64,000 nucleotides of DNA from Coptis chinensis (lineage: Eukaryota > Streptophyta > Magnoliopsida > Ranunculales > Ranunculaceae), in assembly GCA_015680905.1 (NCBI GenBank), contig CM027385.1, forward strand, positions 17,056,501 through 17,120,500, read 5' to 3'. Below are positions 39,601 through 49,932 of the stretch, piece after piece. Position numbers and translations under genes: made by a program. Under the pieces are notes generated by a model that was not told the origin of the DNA, searched no databases, and saw only the letters and a program-made list of their open reading frames with translations. Positions within the stretch are counted from its first letter, which is position 1; the number at the start of each line of letters is the position of its first letter.

Positions 39601-42600
39601 CAAGTAAGCGCATGCTTATGCTTCTGCTCATATATATAAGCAACCATGAAATTCAGTAATTTGACCTCATTTATTTCGACTTCTATATTTCTCAGCTTGT
39701 GGTTGTTATCTTTGACTATCCCACCGTTTGCACCTACACGTCCTACAGTTTTAACATATATCGCAACAAATATTATGACAAGCTCCATATTGCAGTAGTT
39801 CAATACAGACATAAAGTGACCCGAATGTGAATGTAGTAGTCCCAACTGCACCACTTTATCCAAGAAGCGTGCTCACTCTTTGGGACACCCTTTTCAAGGC
39901 AGAGTAACTGTAAATTTTGGAGAACTGGATAATTACATTCTTCTTCTTCTTTTATGATGTATATATAGAAAATTACAAACCAAATGTGGCAATGTATTTG
40001 TTATGGAGCGCATCATGGAAGGCTTGTAGTGACAAGGAACCAGGAGAGGGGTGAATGAGCTAAAGGTAACGTAAAATACGTTTGACGACATTGATATGAT
40101 TAGTTTGTAGTGCACTCATGACCTGGGCAACATGCACAGTATATGCTATGTCTGGTCGGGTGAGCATTAGGTACTGTATACAACTAACTGAGGGCGACAA
40201 TGTAATGCATCAGAAAGGGGATTGATGATCATCATCTTGATTGGGGCTTTCGTCGATCAAGTTTGCATCAATAGATCCTGGATCCTCTCTTTTGAACAAC
40301 GAATAATATATTCTGTGCATGACACTTGCTTGTCAATTCATTTAGTACCTCAACAGAGTAACTACTTTCTTCAGGTTAACTGTTTTATCTACTGGCTTTT
40401 CTTTGTTGCAGATAGGGAATGTCTTTTACCACTGCTCCTTCCAGGTATTAGATTCACCGAATATGGAATTCCTTTTTGGGCTCGATATGCTTCGTAAGCA
40501 TCAGGTGATCTGCTAAATAAGTTGAATCTGTTGCTTTGTCATATACTACAATTTCTAACTAAATTGTTTGCAGTGTCTGATAGATCTAAAGGATAACGTA
40601 CTAAGAGTTGGCGGAGGAGAGGTATCCGTACCATTTTTGCAAGGTTAATCTTTTGGTCTCAATTTCCCGTTCATTAACGTATTTTCCTTGATCATTCATA
40701 TCACTTTGAACTATCCACATAGTAAAAGAATGCTACTGTGAGATCATTGATTGGTACTTCACTTTGTGCTTAATATATTGGGCTGTATCCAAATTTCTAG
40801 ATATTTTGATTTGACTCCTATTGAGAAGTGCACTAAAACTCTTGTTATATTCAGAAAAGGACCTCCCGTCACATTTTCGAGATGAAGAGAAATACTCAAA
40901 GAATGATTCAGGATCAGCTTCAGTAAGTAAAAATCGAAACCTAGAATGCTGCTTCATATGCAATGGCTCTTTGCAAGACTTGTACATGCTATTAACTGTT
41001 GTTTATTATGTTAGTTGTCTTTGTACTCTATATAACCCATTCTGATCCTTAACCTATCTAATTTGACCATCAATTCTTTCATGCAATATCTTTATTCATG
41101 TGTTCAGGAAACCTCTGGAACAAAAGAAAAGAATATTAGTAGTATTGTGTCTACAGGAGGTCAACCATCAGGTTAGTTTTCAAGTTGCGCTAACAGATGT
41201 CATGCTCTGCTTTTTCTTAAATTTTATTGTGGTTCTTCTTGCTAGTCTTTCCCGTTTGCTCTAATTTCTGAAGATCAACATATCAAAAACATCGAAACAC
41301 CTGCTCTTATGTAGCACTTTTTTGAACTGTCAGACACTGGCTCCCTTAAGTTTAGGGACACAATCTCTATAAAGTATACCTGGTTTGTGGCTCATGGGAC
41401 AACAAGGAGTTTGGTTATTGCGTATCTGTAGATTCATAGAGTTTGTTTCCCCCCTTTGAGTAAAAAAGTCCATGTGAAGGATTAGTAAACAGAGAAAGAA
41501 AGCAGGAACAACTTTTTATTACTCAAAAACAAACTAACTGAAAAGGAGGCTCTATTGACCATATGTAGGTTTCTTGAGCTCCTTGCTTCTACCAAAAATA
41601 GAACCCTTCTAAGCCTTCCAAATAAAACAGATTCCTAATAGAGTAAAATAAAATAAAAATACAAAGTATACATATGAGGCCATCATGGATGGATGCCTAG
41701 TGTGGACAAAATCTGGTCAAGCTAATCAGATCATTATTCATCCCTGCTCCTGAGTACATCCCTGGGAAAGTGAGCCTTGTATTCTTAAGTTCACCCTTTC
41801 TAGTGAACAATGAGTTTGAAGAGCTTATGAATCAAATTCTCTTTCCCGTTCACCACAATGTTATATTCTGCACTACCTCTTGAGATTTTTGTGGGGCTGA
41901 TTTGAGCCCTCAACATATTCTTTTGATTCTTCATCCCCCATATCTTTCAGTGCTCTTTGATCTGTAATCTGAGTCGTTTTTGTTACTTCTCCCTCTTCAA
42001 GTTCAATCTGTTTGAACATGTGGCAAAATGCTGTAAAAAAGGGGAACTTTACCTAGAGTATCTATAATCCATCTCCGCTTTACACTATAAAATACTGAAT
42101 CCAGAAAATTTCCTAGCAAAATGTATGTTATATGTAAATTTCTTCCTTGTTAAGTATTAAACATCGTTGTAAGAACAGGGCCAGCTAAAGATAAATATAA
42201 TTAGATGGTGTCAGGTTTCTTTCTATTTTGTTGTAAAATTTACCACAATAATGTATTTACTTTTTTAATCGGTAAATACAATAATTGCTTTTACAACTGT
42301 TGTATTGATAGGTTTTTTATTTTTTGTCCATGTATGTCTTTTATTGAAGTATTGTTTTTCTCTGTAGGAGTTGCAGGCAGTGGTTTGACACAGGTAAAAT
42401 GCACTTTCTTTCAACTATTGCAATATCAATTCCCTGTTGAGCTGTTTATTGTGTATTAGTGTATAAAACCAGGGAAAATAATCTTACCCCTTGCCTCAAA
42501 CACTTTAATGCCCATTAACCAGAATTTGCATGGAAATACATGGGATAGGGTGAAAGTATAAAACCACCTATTGCTCATAAAACTTTGTAAGCAACCCGGA

Positions 42601-42879
42601 AATGGTGACAGCAAGGTGAGAAGATGGGTGCCCGTTTTGTTAATATGGGTGGGGTATAACGCTACTCGTTAGTATGTAATTGATTTCCACATACTGCCCA
42701 AGTTGAAGCTAATATTGAATGTTATTGCTGGTTTAATAACTCACCTGCAGGGACATGATTTTGAAGCCAAAGTTTCCAAGCTCGTTGAGTTAGGATTTGG
42801 GCGGGATGCAGTATTACAAGCTCTAAGGCTTTTCAACGGTAATGAGGAGCAGGCTGCTGGATTTCTGTTTGGGGGATAG
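24194..42879 (+). CDS. DDI1: DDI1-type ubiquitin receptor protease (UBL-RVP-UBA)
   Basis: Sixteen exons join in phase to about 412 aa, the usual plant DDI1 length: 24194-24259, 24340-24372, 24464-24597, 24874-24982, 28614-28730, 29819-29884, 30820-30882, 30969-31013, 35774-35835, 39279-39372, 40412-40504, 40574-40643, 40855-40922, 41108-41171, 42368-42393, 42751-42879. All introns are GT-AG. Residues 1-75 form a ubiquitin-like domain (MKLTVMTADEQFITLDVD...), about 114-195 the helical DDI domain, about 196-315 the retropepsin-like aspartic protease with catalytic D215 in FVDSGAQSTI and the FGLDMLRKHQC segment, and 373-412 a UBA domain (VSKLVELGFGRDAVLQAL...AAGFLFGG). DDI1 proteins shuttle ubiquitinated clients to the proteasome and cleave some of them in cytosol and nucleus. 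No break was found; the gene looks functional although the introns hold many transposon pieces. Confidence 0.97.
25388..26495 (+). mobile_element. LINE 3' fragment in DDI1 intron 4 (zf-RVT)
   Basis: Sense-strand text ILWKRERC...NDTWKWLGKVQPFSMETMYD, VWNKRVPTKVSLFVCALCWG and then RKRGKILVNRCVMCIKEEETIQHLFLDCEVAQVVWGLF gives the C-x2-C...H...C zinc-binding region after RT of plant L1 LINEs, spread over at least three frames. A-rich sequence at 26474-26495 (AAAAAAAATAAAAATAAAAA) marks the 3' end. It is 5'-truncated and lacks the RT core. Confidence 0.75.
26500..27900 (+). mobile_element. LINE fragment with RT motifs in DDI1 intron 4
   Basis: From 27214 the sense strand reads like the palm of a plant LINE reverse transcriptase: VSHLQLMDDIMCFFLGATMEKA (the L-Q-F-A-D-D box, here altered), then LRINMTE in another frame. 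It continues to text resembling VWNKVIEKVSIRLAGWTAKCLS...PMGVGVHYS, and at 27780 to a KKRLHWEKIH block. The part from 26540 to 27200 has an open stretch (MHCEEAPSGLNCMREDKDG...) that may be upstream LINE coding sequence but is not recognised. Because the zf-RVT fragment at 25.4-26.5 kb lies upstream, this is a separate insertion. Confidence 0.6.
27903..28148 (+). pseudogene. Phytochrome GAF-domain fragment
   Basis: The open stretch matches the chromophore-binding GAF domain of plant phytochromes. MGMYYSAEEIPQSFRL parallels LGLHYPATDIPQASRF, and LQPPLVLVNSNLSAPHDC then QARYM and GSIATLLISVVVN parallel the LMQPLCLVGSTLRAPHGC, HAQYM and GSIASLVMAVIVN text of PHY proteins. The cysteine in APHDC stands where phytochromes attach phytochromobilin; the following histidine is Q here. 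About 25 residues between the two blocks are missing. No other phytochrome domain is near. It lies in DDI1 intron 4 directly after LINE sequence, so it was probably carried or copied there; exon or retrocopy origin cannot be decided. Confidence 0.7.
28149..28613 (+). other. Rest of DDI1 intron 4, nothing recognised
   Basis: Contains CGTGTCAG/GACACCAACACACG-like words around 28420-28480 but no coding or repeat end that I can support. The branch and acceptor region of intron 4 ends CATACAG at 28613. Confidence 0.4.
30611..30662. repeat. (GA)n microsatellite in DDI1 intron 6
   Basis: About 26 GA units, perfect by eye, 160 bp before exon 7. Confidence 0.95.
31014..32870 (+). other. First half of DDI1 intron 8, no gene seen
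   Basis: AT-rich, with no supported coding sequence. The part at 32400-32780 (GATTTAGAAGAAAGG, then TAGCTATTTTTATAGATACC) has the look of an LTR or leader of a retroelement, but no TG...CA ends or partner were found. Confidence 0.4.
32870..35260 (+). mobile_element. LINE RT fragment in DDI1 intron 8
   Basis: Sense-strand text includes GVIEGVRISQERGLVYRLLYANDVVAFLGRD (the L-Y-A-D-D box of plant LINE RT, with N for the first D), later LPSSYLGAPIGEVNKSVVI, and SEEAHRFHLVNWKRVIISEIDGG (about 34200-34270), all in the usual order. A segment of about 90 bp around TACCTTGGTG...GAGAAC is duplicated (about 33890-33970 and 33980-34075). The copy is old and spread over several frames; no zf-RVT or tail is clear. 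Confidence 0.7.
36760..38395 (+). mobile_element. LINE 3' fragment with zf-RVT and RNase H in DDI1 intron 9
   Basis: The sense strand encodes a zf-RVT block (MYKLKQWKKVESDSCVLC then GVETEEHLFFSCRFSQVVW, 37339-37632) followed by an RNase H-like domain of the RVT_3 type (PF13456) with LRHNMRRIEAQTDSENVMAF, YRETNMLADALAANC and the expected spacing (about 37830-38270). The tail is A-rich near 38378-38395. Frame changes separate the two domains. The RT core is absent. It is younger-looking than the intron 8 copy, since two open stretches of about 75-97 aa remain. Confidence 0.8.
38396..39278 (+). other. Rest of DDI1 intron 9, nothing firm
   Basis: Contains some protein-like text (about 38611-38799) but no recognised family. 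A T run lies at 38953-38964. The intron ends TTTACATCAG before exon 10. Confidence 0.4.
39900..40300 (-). mobile_element. Copia reverse transcriptase scrap in DDI1 intron 10
   Basis: The minus strand near 40080-40200 reads QYLMLTRPDIAYTVHVAQVMSALQTNHINVVKRILRYL, in pieces, the segment at the end of Copia reverse transcriptase (YLTLTRPDIAYAV...ILRYLKGT). It is antisense to DDI1, short and broken; no LTRs are recognisable. Confidence 0.65.
41172..42367 (+). other. DDI1 intron 14, nothing recognised
   Basis: About 1.2 kb. No domain or element end can be supported. The stretch at 41500-41680 has retroelement-like composition only. Confidence 0.4.
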
Positions 42880-43004
42880 ATAACTTCATGTAATACTAGC
42901 AAACAAAAAGAAAGAGAGAAGCAAGACTATTTTTCATAGGAACCGGCTATTTGCCAAGGGCCAAAATACCCTCAAATGCTCCTATTATTTTGAACTTTCA
43001 GGTT
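42880..43004 (+). terminator. Presumed 3' untranslated region of DDI1
   Basis: The 120 bp after the stop codon are A-rich (GTAATACTAGCAAACAAAAAG) with no exact AATAAA. Plant poly(A) signals are often degenerate, so the end is inferred only from the next element starting near 43005. Confidence 0.35.
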
Positions 43005-43250
43005 TTTTTTTAAGAGTAAATTTGATTGATAACGAATAATACAAACAACGACGACATGTGAGCTACAAATTGCACCGTGAGTCCTTTCTGAATACAAATT
43101 CATTAGACCCAGTGATCATTACGTTAATGTTATGTTAACTCAAAAGCACTATTTTCAAGCCCTGCCATCTGGGATACTCTAGTTATGTCAACTCATGCAT
43201 ATTTGCTCTCTAACTAGTTGTAGATTAGGACATCTACATGTCTGCACTTA
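43005..43250 (-). mobile_element. Second copy of the retroelement 3' tail seen at 23.45 kb
   Basis: A T run at 43004-43012 is followed by sequence sharing GAGTCCTTTCTGAATxCAAAT...TTCATTAGA-CC-A-TG-TCATTACGTTA with 23530-23605, in the same order and orientation. It is a short, 5'-truncated copy of the same minus-strand retroelement family, just past the end of DDI1. Confidence 0.6.
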
Positions 43251-43748
43251 TATATATTTTTTCCCAGTGAGCATATATAGTGGTTAATTAAACTAAAATT
43301 AAAGAGTGATATGCCCATTATTGCAGTAGATTGTTTCTTAAGGTATTATATAGAATTTGTTTTTCATAATTTTTTTATATATATAATATTGTTACCATTT
43401 AATTGTGTACAATTTACTAAGCAATGAAAGCATTTGCTATTAAATCCATTCAAATAAAATGCTAAAACATTCCTAAAATACATTTATAAATTTCTGCTAC
43501 AAAATTTTGAAATTCATCCTCCTACTATCATATGGTCCAAAAACAGCACAAATTTCAAAGGCAATTGCTAAAAAATAGATACTAACAACAAAAAGAAATT
43601 ATATTATACAAAAGACCAAGAAAATTTAATGTCGTTAAAATATAAAAGGAAGCATCTTCATAAGTTCTTTGGTTGTTGCTACGCACTCGTTCCTCAAATT
43701 TTATTTTGTGTATTTTGGTTTACTATTTTGTAAAATTATGCATAACAT
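43251..43748. other. Intergenic, nothing recognised
   Basis: Very AT-rich sequence up to the outer MULE target site. No gene or element end is seen. Confidence 0.4.
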
Positions 43749-44224
43749 TTTAAAAAAGGGTCCTACTATTGACACCCTCTAAATTGTGTTGGCAGACCCT
43801 GGCCCAACTCGGTCCAATTTGGGGTTTGTACTTATGTTGGCCACTACACAAAGTCGCGTACCCCATTCACTAAGAAACCAGTACTAACTAGTTTCAACCT
43901 TCGTGTATTTCTTCTTTTTTTGTATATTTCTTTTCTCTTCGACTACCCTCTAACCGCATTCACCATATTATCACCAAATTTTGTATCGATATTTGTGAAA
44001 AATTTAAAACATTTGTAGAAATTTTGAGTAAAATTTATACGAGACTTTGGCACAAAATTTGTTAACCCTAAATCCTAAACTAGTTGATTCACAATTGCAC
44101 AAAAGAAAATGGAAAATAACAAGTTTAGATTTAAAACTAAATATTATTTGGAATTTGCAAATGTTTGATTATAATCATTCTTATTCAATTTGTTTATGTA
44201 AACCCTAACTTTGAGTTTTAAATG

Positions 44225-44290
44225 GAGTCCTGTTACTGCCAGACCCCAATTTGTATTGGGCAGACCCCGAGTTGGGCCGGGGTCTGCCCA
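44225..44290 (+). repeat. Left terminal inverted repeat of the inner MULE
   Basis: GTTACTGCC-GGACCCCA--TTGT-TTGGGCA-ACCCC is shared, inverted, with 53985-54038. A second local palindrome (GGGCAGACCCCGAG...CGGGGTCTGCCC) lies just inside, at 44268-44299. Confidence 0.8.
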
Positions 44291-44299
44291 TTGTGTTGG

Positions 44300-46388
44300 G
44301 CGCAACTTCTAAACCATACACCCCCCAACCAAAACACTCAACGAACTAAGAAACCGCAATAGCCAATACCACCCTTCGTCAAATTCACAAACCCTCGATT
44401 TCGAAACTCTCTATCAAACCCTCGATCAAAAACTCTCCATCAAACTCTCAATTTGATAACTCTCCATCAAACTCTTTCGAAACTCAACCCTCGATTTCGA
44501 AATTCTCCATCAAACACTCGATAAAAAACCCTTGATCTGTGCGGTCTGCTTAGCTTGGTCGATCTCGAACTAGTGCTTAGCTTAACATCACTCGATCAAT
44601 TATATTATATATAAGGTCAGTTTATTACAAATTTTCTTCTTCCTTGTTAGTTGCTATTATACACTTGATTACTTGTTTTTTAAATGGGTCATTCATTGTT
44701 AAAGGTTAACAACATAACCATATTTTGCAAACTTAAACTCTTGTATTAGTATGAGTATTGAGATTGAGATTGAGATTGAGAACACAATATGTTGATTTTT
44801 AAGTTTTCATTCTATTGTTATTGATTTTTAATGTTGTTTACATTTGTTAAAGGTTTGTTTTTCTTTAGTTCAATTGATGAAAAATGGAGAAATGTTGCTT
44901 GTATGTTCTGACAGGCGGAACAGTTATCTAGCTTATTATAATACTAAAACAAAAATGTTTAGGTATAGTGATACTGGTTCTCTTTGGAGAATATTGCCTC
45001 ATCTGGGGAGCCTCATATCGCCAAGGAAGACGGGTTAACAAAGATAGAGGTAACTAATATTATAGTCTGACTTAAATATTATGCTTGTATTTTGCTTATA
45101 TGCTTTCACATTTTCAATCTTTGTCCAATGATCATCTAATTCCGTGAATATTGTTGCTCTGTTTTTCATGAACGTTGTTGACTAAGAGTTCCTTGCGGAT
45201 ACTTGACATATTGTTTTTTGGTATTATCAGATGTAGTTTGCTTAGGATGTATTATCATCTCAAGTGAACCTCATGTTTGATCCCTAAATTTTGTAAAAAA
45301 AAAATAGTTTTGACAAAGTAACAAGTGGTGGGTAATGATCTTAATGGTATATTGTGTAGACAAATTGTCATTGTTTTCATTTTACATAGCAAAGGGGCGC
45401 AGTTACGCCCACATTCCCATGTTTATTTACAAAGGGAAAATACAAGAATATAAAGGGATATGATGATAAGTGTATTCTGCTACAGTGTTACTGTGATTAG
45501 TAGCACTATATTAAGAAGACTTTAGAGGAGGAAGGGTGAAAATGACTTGTAAGATGAAATAGCGGAGAATATAGAGATGTGACTAAAAATGGAAGTAGCG
45601 GAGTTCACAGTGGTGGAGGAGCAGAGAAGAAAAATAACATTCATATTGTTATTGGCAACTTTAGAGACGGGAAAGACGGACAAAATGTTAGAAACTCTTT
45701 GTGGAGGCATAGTCGACTTATTTTCTTGTTTCCCTCATTTACTAAGACTGAAGAGTTCTGGCCTAGTCTGAAATTGTCGGGGTTACATCTCTAAGCTGTT
45801 TGATGCTTGGAGATAAGAGATTTTAATTAGAATAACAACTGTTTCTTTTGTCACAGTTGTTTGTGGGAAAATTTGGTCAACTATAGGAATATTGTTTTGT
45901 TACTGAATCTCTGATTGTGATTCGTCCAAAGCTGATTAATAATGCAAGGGCCTCTAGGATGGAGTTCATAAAAATAATTGTAGGTTTGTACTTTACAAGA
46001 AAACTTAAGACAGAAAAAATTTCTATATTGTCTTTGAGGAAAGTCCCACCATAATTAACGTGCGTCCCCATCAAATGTCTTGTTTATCTCTGGGACACAA
46101 AAAAAATATCTATAAGAGGGATGGCTTGGTGCTTCTCTCCTTAGAACTCCTCCATATACAAAAGTGCATGTATAAAATTTTCACTTGTCTAGATGTATAA
46201 ATTGCGAACTTGATCATATCTCCTTACCGACTAAAATTTTTTGATGGCTAAATTTGATCATATTAATTATGTTTGCCTGAGATAAAATAAAATTTTGTAG
46301 TTTTACATACAATTGATACATTATTCACCCCTTTGTGTTTCTCGGCAAACTTATTCTTCTGTGTTTGTGTTAGTTATATTTTGTAGCA
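44300..46388 (+). other. Leader region of the PMD gene inside the inner MULE
   Basis: Holds degenerate tandem copies of CTCTCCATCAAACTCT and ACCCTCGATTTCGAAA (44385-44530), pyrimidine-rich as in 5' leaders, and AT-rich sequence to the PMD start. No coding sequence can be supported. Short GAGATT repeats lie at 44756-44781. Confidence 0.45.
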
Positions 46389-48835
46389 ATGCTTCGAACA
46401 AAGAATGTGAATGTGAAGAATGTAGCAAAAAGTGTTTTCACGGGTGCTAAGAAGTTGTTAGGTGGGGGGAGTAGTAGTTCAGGTCGCGAGGAGCCTGAGA
46501 AAAAGAGAGAAATGGCAACAACCACCTCGGCATCAGTGCGTAGAGGGGATCGGAAAGCGGATGATCCCAGTAATTTAGTAAGTGGTGTAGAGTTAGGAAA
46601 TCAAAAGAAAAGAAAGCGGACAGTTCTGAGTGATGTAGATGTAGATGTAGATTAAGATTTAGATGAAGATGTAGATGACGTAAATATGGATCGTGGGAAG
46701 AGTGTAGTTGTAGGTGATGGTGAAGAAGATGATAGTGAAGAAGATGACGAAGAGGGTGTTGATGATGCAGAAGAGGAGGACGCAGAGGATGAGGATGATG
46801 ATGAGGAGGAGGAGGAGGAGGATGACGAGGAAGTCCCTGTACCTGTACCTCCAGTGAATATTGTGAGAAAGTCCAACAATGACTTGGAGTTCTAGAGAAG
46901 TGTTTATGGAGGTGGCCCTCGTGTGTCACATCTGTTGAATGACTATACGGTGCACGTGGCTCGTGATGTTTGGGAGGGGCAGGTAATATTATCATATATT
47001 GTCTATTAGTATTTAAATTTTGTATTACGAAACCTTGTGCATACATTAATACTGAGTTTTTATTGTTTTAGGCAGAGCGAGGGGTGTTGAAATGTCATGG
47101 GCACCTAAACAAGTTGGTACAATGGGATATCGTCGGAGAGTGTTCAGATTGTTCTAATTTTCATGTGGAGCTTCAAAGGATCGGTTTATGTGCTCTGGTC
47201 TTAGGTGTATATAGGCATCAGGATCCTGTGTTGGTCTCTGTGTTTGTGGAGAGGTGGCATCCAAAGACCAACACGTTTCATATGCCATAGGGCGAGATGA
47301 CAATCACGTTGGACGATGTTTCCCAACTCTTAGGAGTTCCGATCAGAGGCAAAGCAGTGACTGGGGACACTGATTTGACCCTAGAACAGACAAAAAGACT
47401 CCTCCACCAAGGTCTTGGCATACCCATGGACAAGATAGATGTGGAGATGAAATCCAATAAGTTCACTTCCAAGTTAGGATGGATTTCTTGATGAAGTAGT
47501 TTGCTGGGAAGGTAACATATGAAGATTTACGGGATGAAAATGGGGTTGTTGTGAAGAAGGCATCAACCCAAAAAGAGTTGCGGTTTGCTGTGAGAGCTTA
47601 TTTGTTGTTTTTCTTTGGATGTACCGCCTTCACCGACATGTCTGGAACTGCAGTTCTCGTTTGTTATCTGAGACTGCTTATGAAATTTGCCAAGATCAGA
47701 GACTACACGTGGGATGCAGCCTTACTGGCTTACTTGTACAGGGGTCTTGGGACTGCCACAAGTGCCAAGGTGAAGGGTGTTTCAGGCTATTTCACTCTCC
47801 TACAGGTATTAGTTTTTTTGTTTTTCTTTTCAATGTCAATTTTATCTATCTATTACAATATTAACTGGGTGTCTATATTAATCTAGGCATGGATTTATGA
47901 GTACTTCCTGGTGTTCAGGCCATTCCCAAATGATGACTATCAGTTGAGCATGTCGATAATGCGAAAGTACTCGATTACTCGATCTTTTATGCTAGCACAA
48001 CAGCTGCATTGAAGCATACCCGAGCGATGATTGATAATATGACTTGTACCGATGTAAGCATTTTTGTATGTAAATAGTTTTATTTATTAATTGATATTAT
48101 TAGTATGTGGTTAATGATTAATTTCCTCGATCATATGCTATTTGACAGGTTGAATGGTATCCCTATACTAAAGTCCGAGCTACACGGCCGGTGGATGAAA
48201 TAGCATTTTTCGAGGGATTTATATGCTTTCTTGATAATATCGAGTAGTACAATGTTTTGAGGGTTGTGCGTCAGTTGGGTCATATGCAATTTGTACCTTC
48301 AGATCCCCCAAGACCAAAGACCTCGACGCGAACTATTTCCGGACGCGGGTATGATGTGAAATTTAATATTGTGTCGTCCTATTGGAGTAAATGGCAGAAT
48401 CACTTGATACAACTTGAACATCGAGGACCCATTCCGTCTTATCCATGAGAGTGTGTTAGTAGATATATGAGTTGGTACGAAAACAATAGTCATATTCGAA
48501 TGATAAATCCTGATCATCTTAATCACTACTCCCTACAGAGTCTTCCATATCATAATCTGGTGAGTTAATACCTTACAACGTTAGGTTTTTTTATTTTTTT
48601 TTTTTTTTTTTTTTTATTTTTTGGTTTTGTTTTGGTATTTTATAAATGTAAATGTATATACTAATGTAGTTTTTCGTTTTAATTTTGACAGCACCCCGTC
48701 GTCGATGAAATTTCTCGCTTGCTCAATCAAGGCCTGCAATTGGGTGGGGCTGCGATTCCAGACAATGCACAGAACGAGTTCATGGAGGCATACAATTTGA
48801 CCCGGTGCAAGTTCATTGGCGGACGATATCGTTAA
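46389..48835 (+). pseudogene. Plant mobile domain (PMD, MAIN-like) gene carried by the MULE
   Basis: Five exon-like pieces are joined by GT-AG introns: 46389-46982, 47072-47805, 47887-48053, 48149-48559 and 48692-48835. The N-terminus is basic (LRTKNVNVKNVAKSVFTGAKK), followed by a long Asp/Glu run (46660-46850). The PF10536 domain follows: ERWHPKTNTFHMP then GEMTITLDDVSQLLGVPI, ELRFAVRAYLLFFFGCTAFTD, WDAALLAYLYRGLGTATSAK, YEYFLVFRPFPNDD, and the end LTRCKFIGGRYR. In-frame stops lie at 46653, 46893, 47288 and 47489, with a frame shift near 47480 and more decay in exon 3, so this copy is dead. PMD proteins occur in plant transposons and, domesticated, as MAIN/MAIL factors in silencing and genome stability. 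The gene converges on the transposase. Confidence 0.85.
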
Positions 48836-49475
48836 GGAGCATTGGATTTAGCAATGTTGAGTTTGGTTAGTTTAGGGTTTAGTGTGTTGAGCATTGGCAG
48901 TCTTGTTGGAAGTGTGTTATAGAGGCAGTCTTTTGATGATGTTTATTTAGATCCTTGGTCTGTCTTGTACTAGTGTTTATGTGGAGAAGTTGAAGAGAGA
49001 TTGATAACTGAGTTGTTTAGTTTTTTGATGTAAGTGGTTATTTTGTGTTGGAAGAGAATGATGTAAGTTACTCTTGCTGGTTATGTGAATGGTTTGTTTG
49101 TCAGTTCTCAATCTTATGTGTGCATGCTAGTGTTTAGTTTCCTCATAGAGTTCTGAAAGAGTTCAAATTGTCCTGCTGCTGATCTATTAAGCAAAGATAA
49201 CTCTATTAATAATCTAATGCAGAACATAATGTTTAGTGCCATTTTTTTTGGTTACATGTTAATATTTGAAGTTAGATGATATTGTATAACAAGTGCTCAT
49301 TGTTGTTTATGTGAGGGTTAACTGAGAATGGAACTTACATGAATTAAATTTTCACACAAGTTCTTGTATTTTGTTTCGTTTTATATAATCTTGTTGCCAA
49401 TATGCCAAAACACCGTTTTTTTGCCAAAACATTGATAAATTGTCAAAACATGAAACATCTGTTTTTTTGCCTCTT

Positions 49476-49800
49476 GAACGGTGTGGCCACACCGTTCAAG
49501 AGGCAAAAAAAACAGACATTTCTTTTTTTCCAAGTTTTAGTCTCAAACGACATGGCCACACCGTTTGGGACTAGACTAAGTCCAAACGGTGTGGCCACAC
49601 CATTCAAGAGGCAAAAAAACAGACAAGTCTTTTTTTCTAAGTTCAAATCCCAAATGACATGGCCACACCATTTGGGATTTGAACCAAACGGTGTGGCCAT
49701 GTCGTTTGGGACTAATTCCAAACGGTGTGGCCACACCGTTCAAGAGGCAAAAAAACAGAGAAGTCATTTTTTCCAAGTTCAAATCCTAAAAGTCATTTTT
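49476..49800. repeat. Palindrome array A between the convergent MULE genes
   Basis: Three units of roughly 100-120 bp. Each has the perfect 14-bp palindrome GGTGTGGCCACACC (49480-49493, 49588-49601, 49724-49737) and the spacer CAAGAGGCAAAAAAACAGAC + AAGTCTTTTTTTCCAAGTTC. Between cores lie longer inverted pairs: GGCCACACCGTTTGG and CCAAACGGTGTGGCC, 10-12 bases apart (49553-49598), able to form a 15-bp hairpin. The array lies between the PMD stop (48835) and the transposase stop (49933). It is not CRISPR: units are degenerate and palindromic and the spacers are shared. Confidence 0.9.
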
Positions 49801-49932
49801 TCCAAAATCAAACAAACATACATACATCCATACAATTAATTCGACAAAAAAATACCATCAAATTTAAGAAAATTGTATCAAAAACCAAATTACAATTCCA
49901 ACCACATGAACAGTAATTACATAGACTTATTC

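Noticed and set aside
35774-41171. The aspartic-protease exons as part of a retroelement
   Set aside because: The DSGA protease lies in correctly spliced exons between UBL and UBA domains and matches DDI1 throughout; it is the host gene's own domain.
46447-47046. Long open frame on the minus strand opposite the PMD gene (His/Ser/Pro-rich)
   Set aside because: It is the antisense of the Asp/Glu-rich coding run. Composition explains the openness; no start context or homology.
49402-49839. Open frame of 145 codons with repeated NGVATPF text
   Set aside because: It is a translation of the palindrome array; open frames of similar text occur on both strands, so it is not a protein gene.
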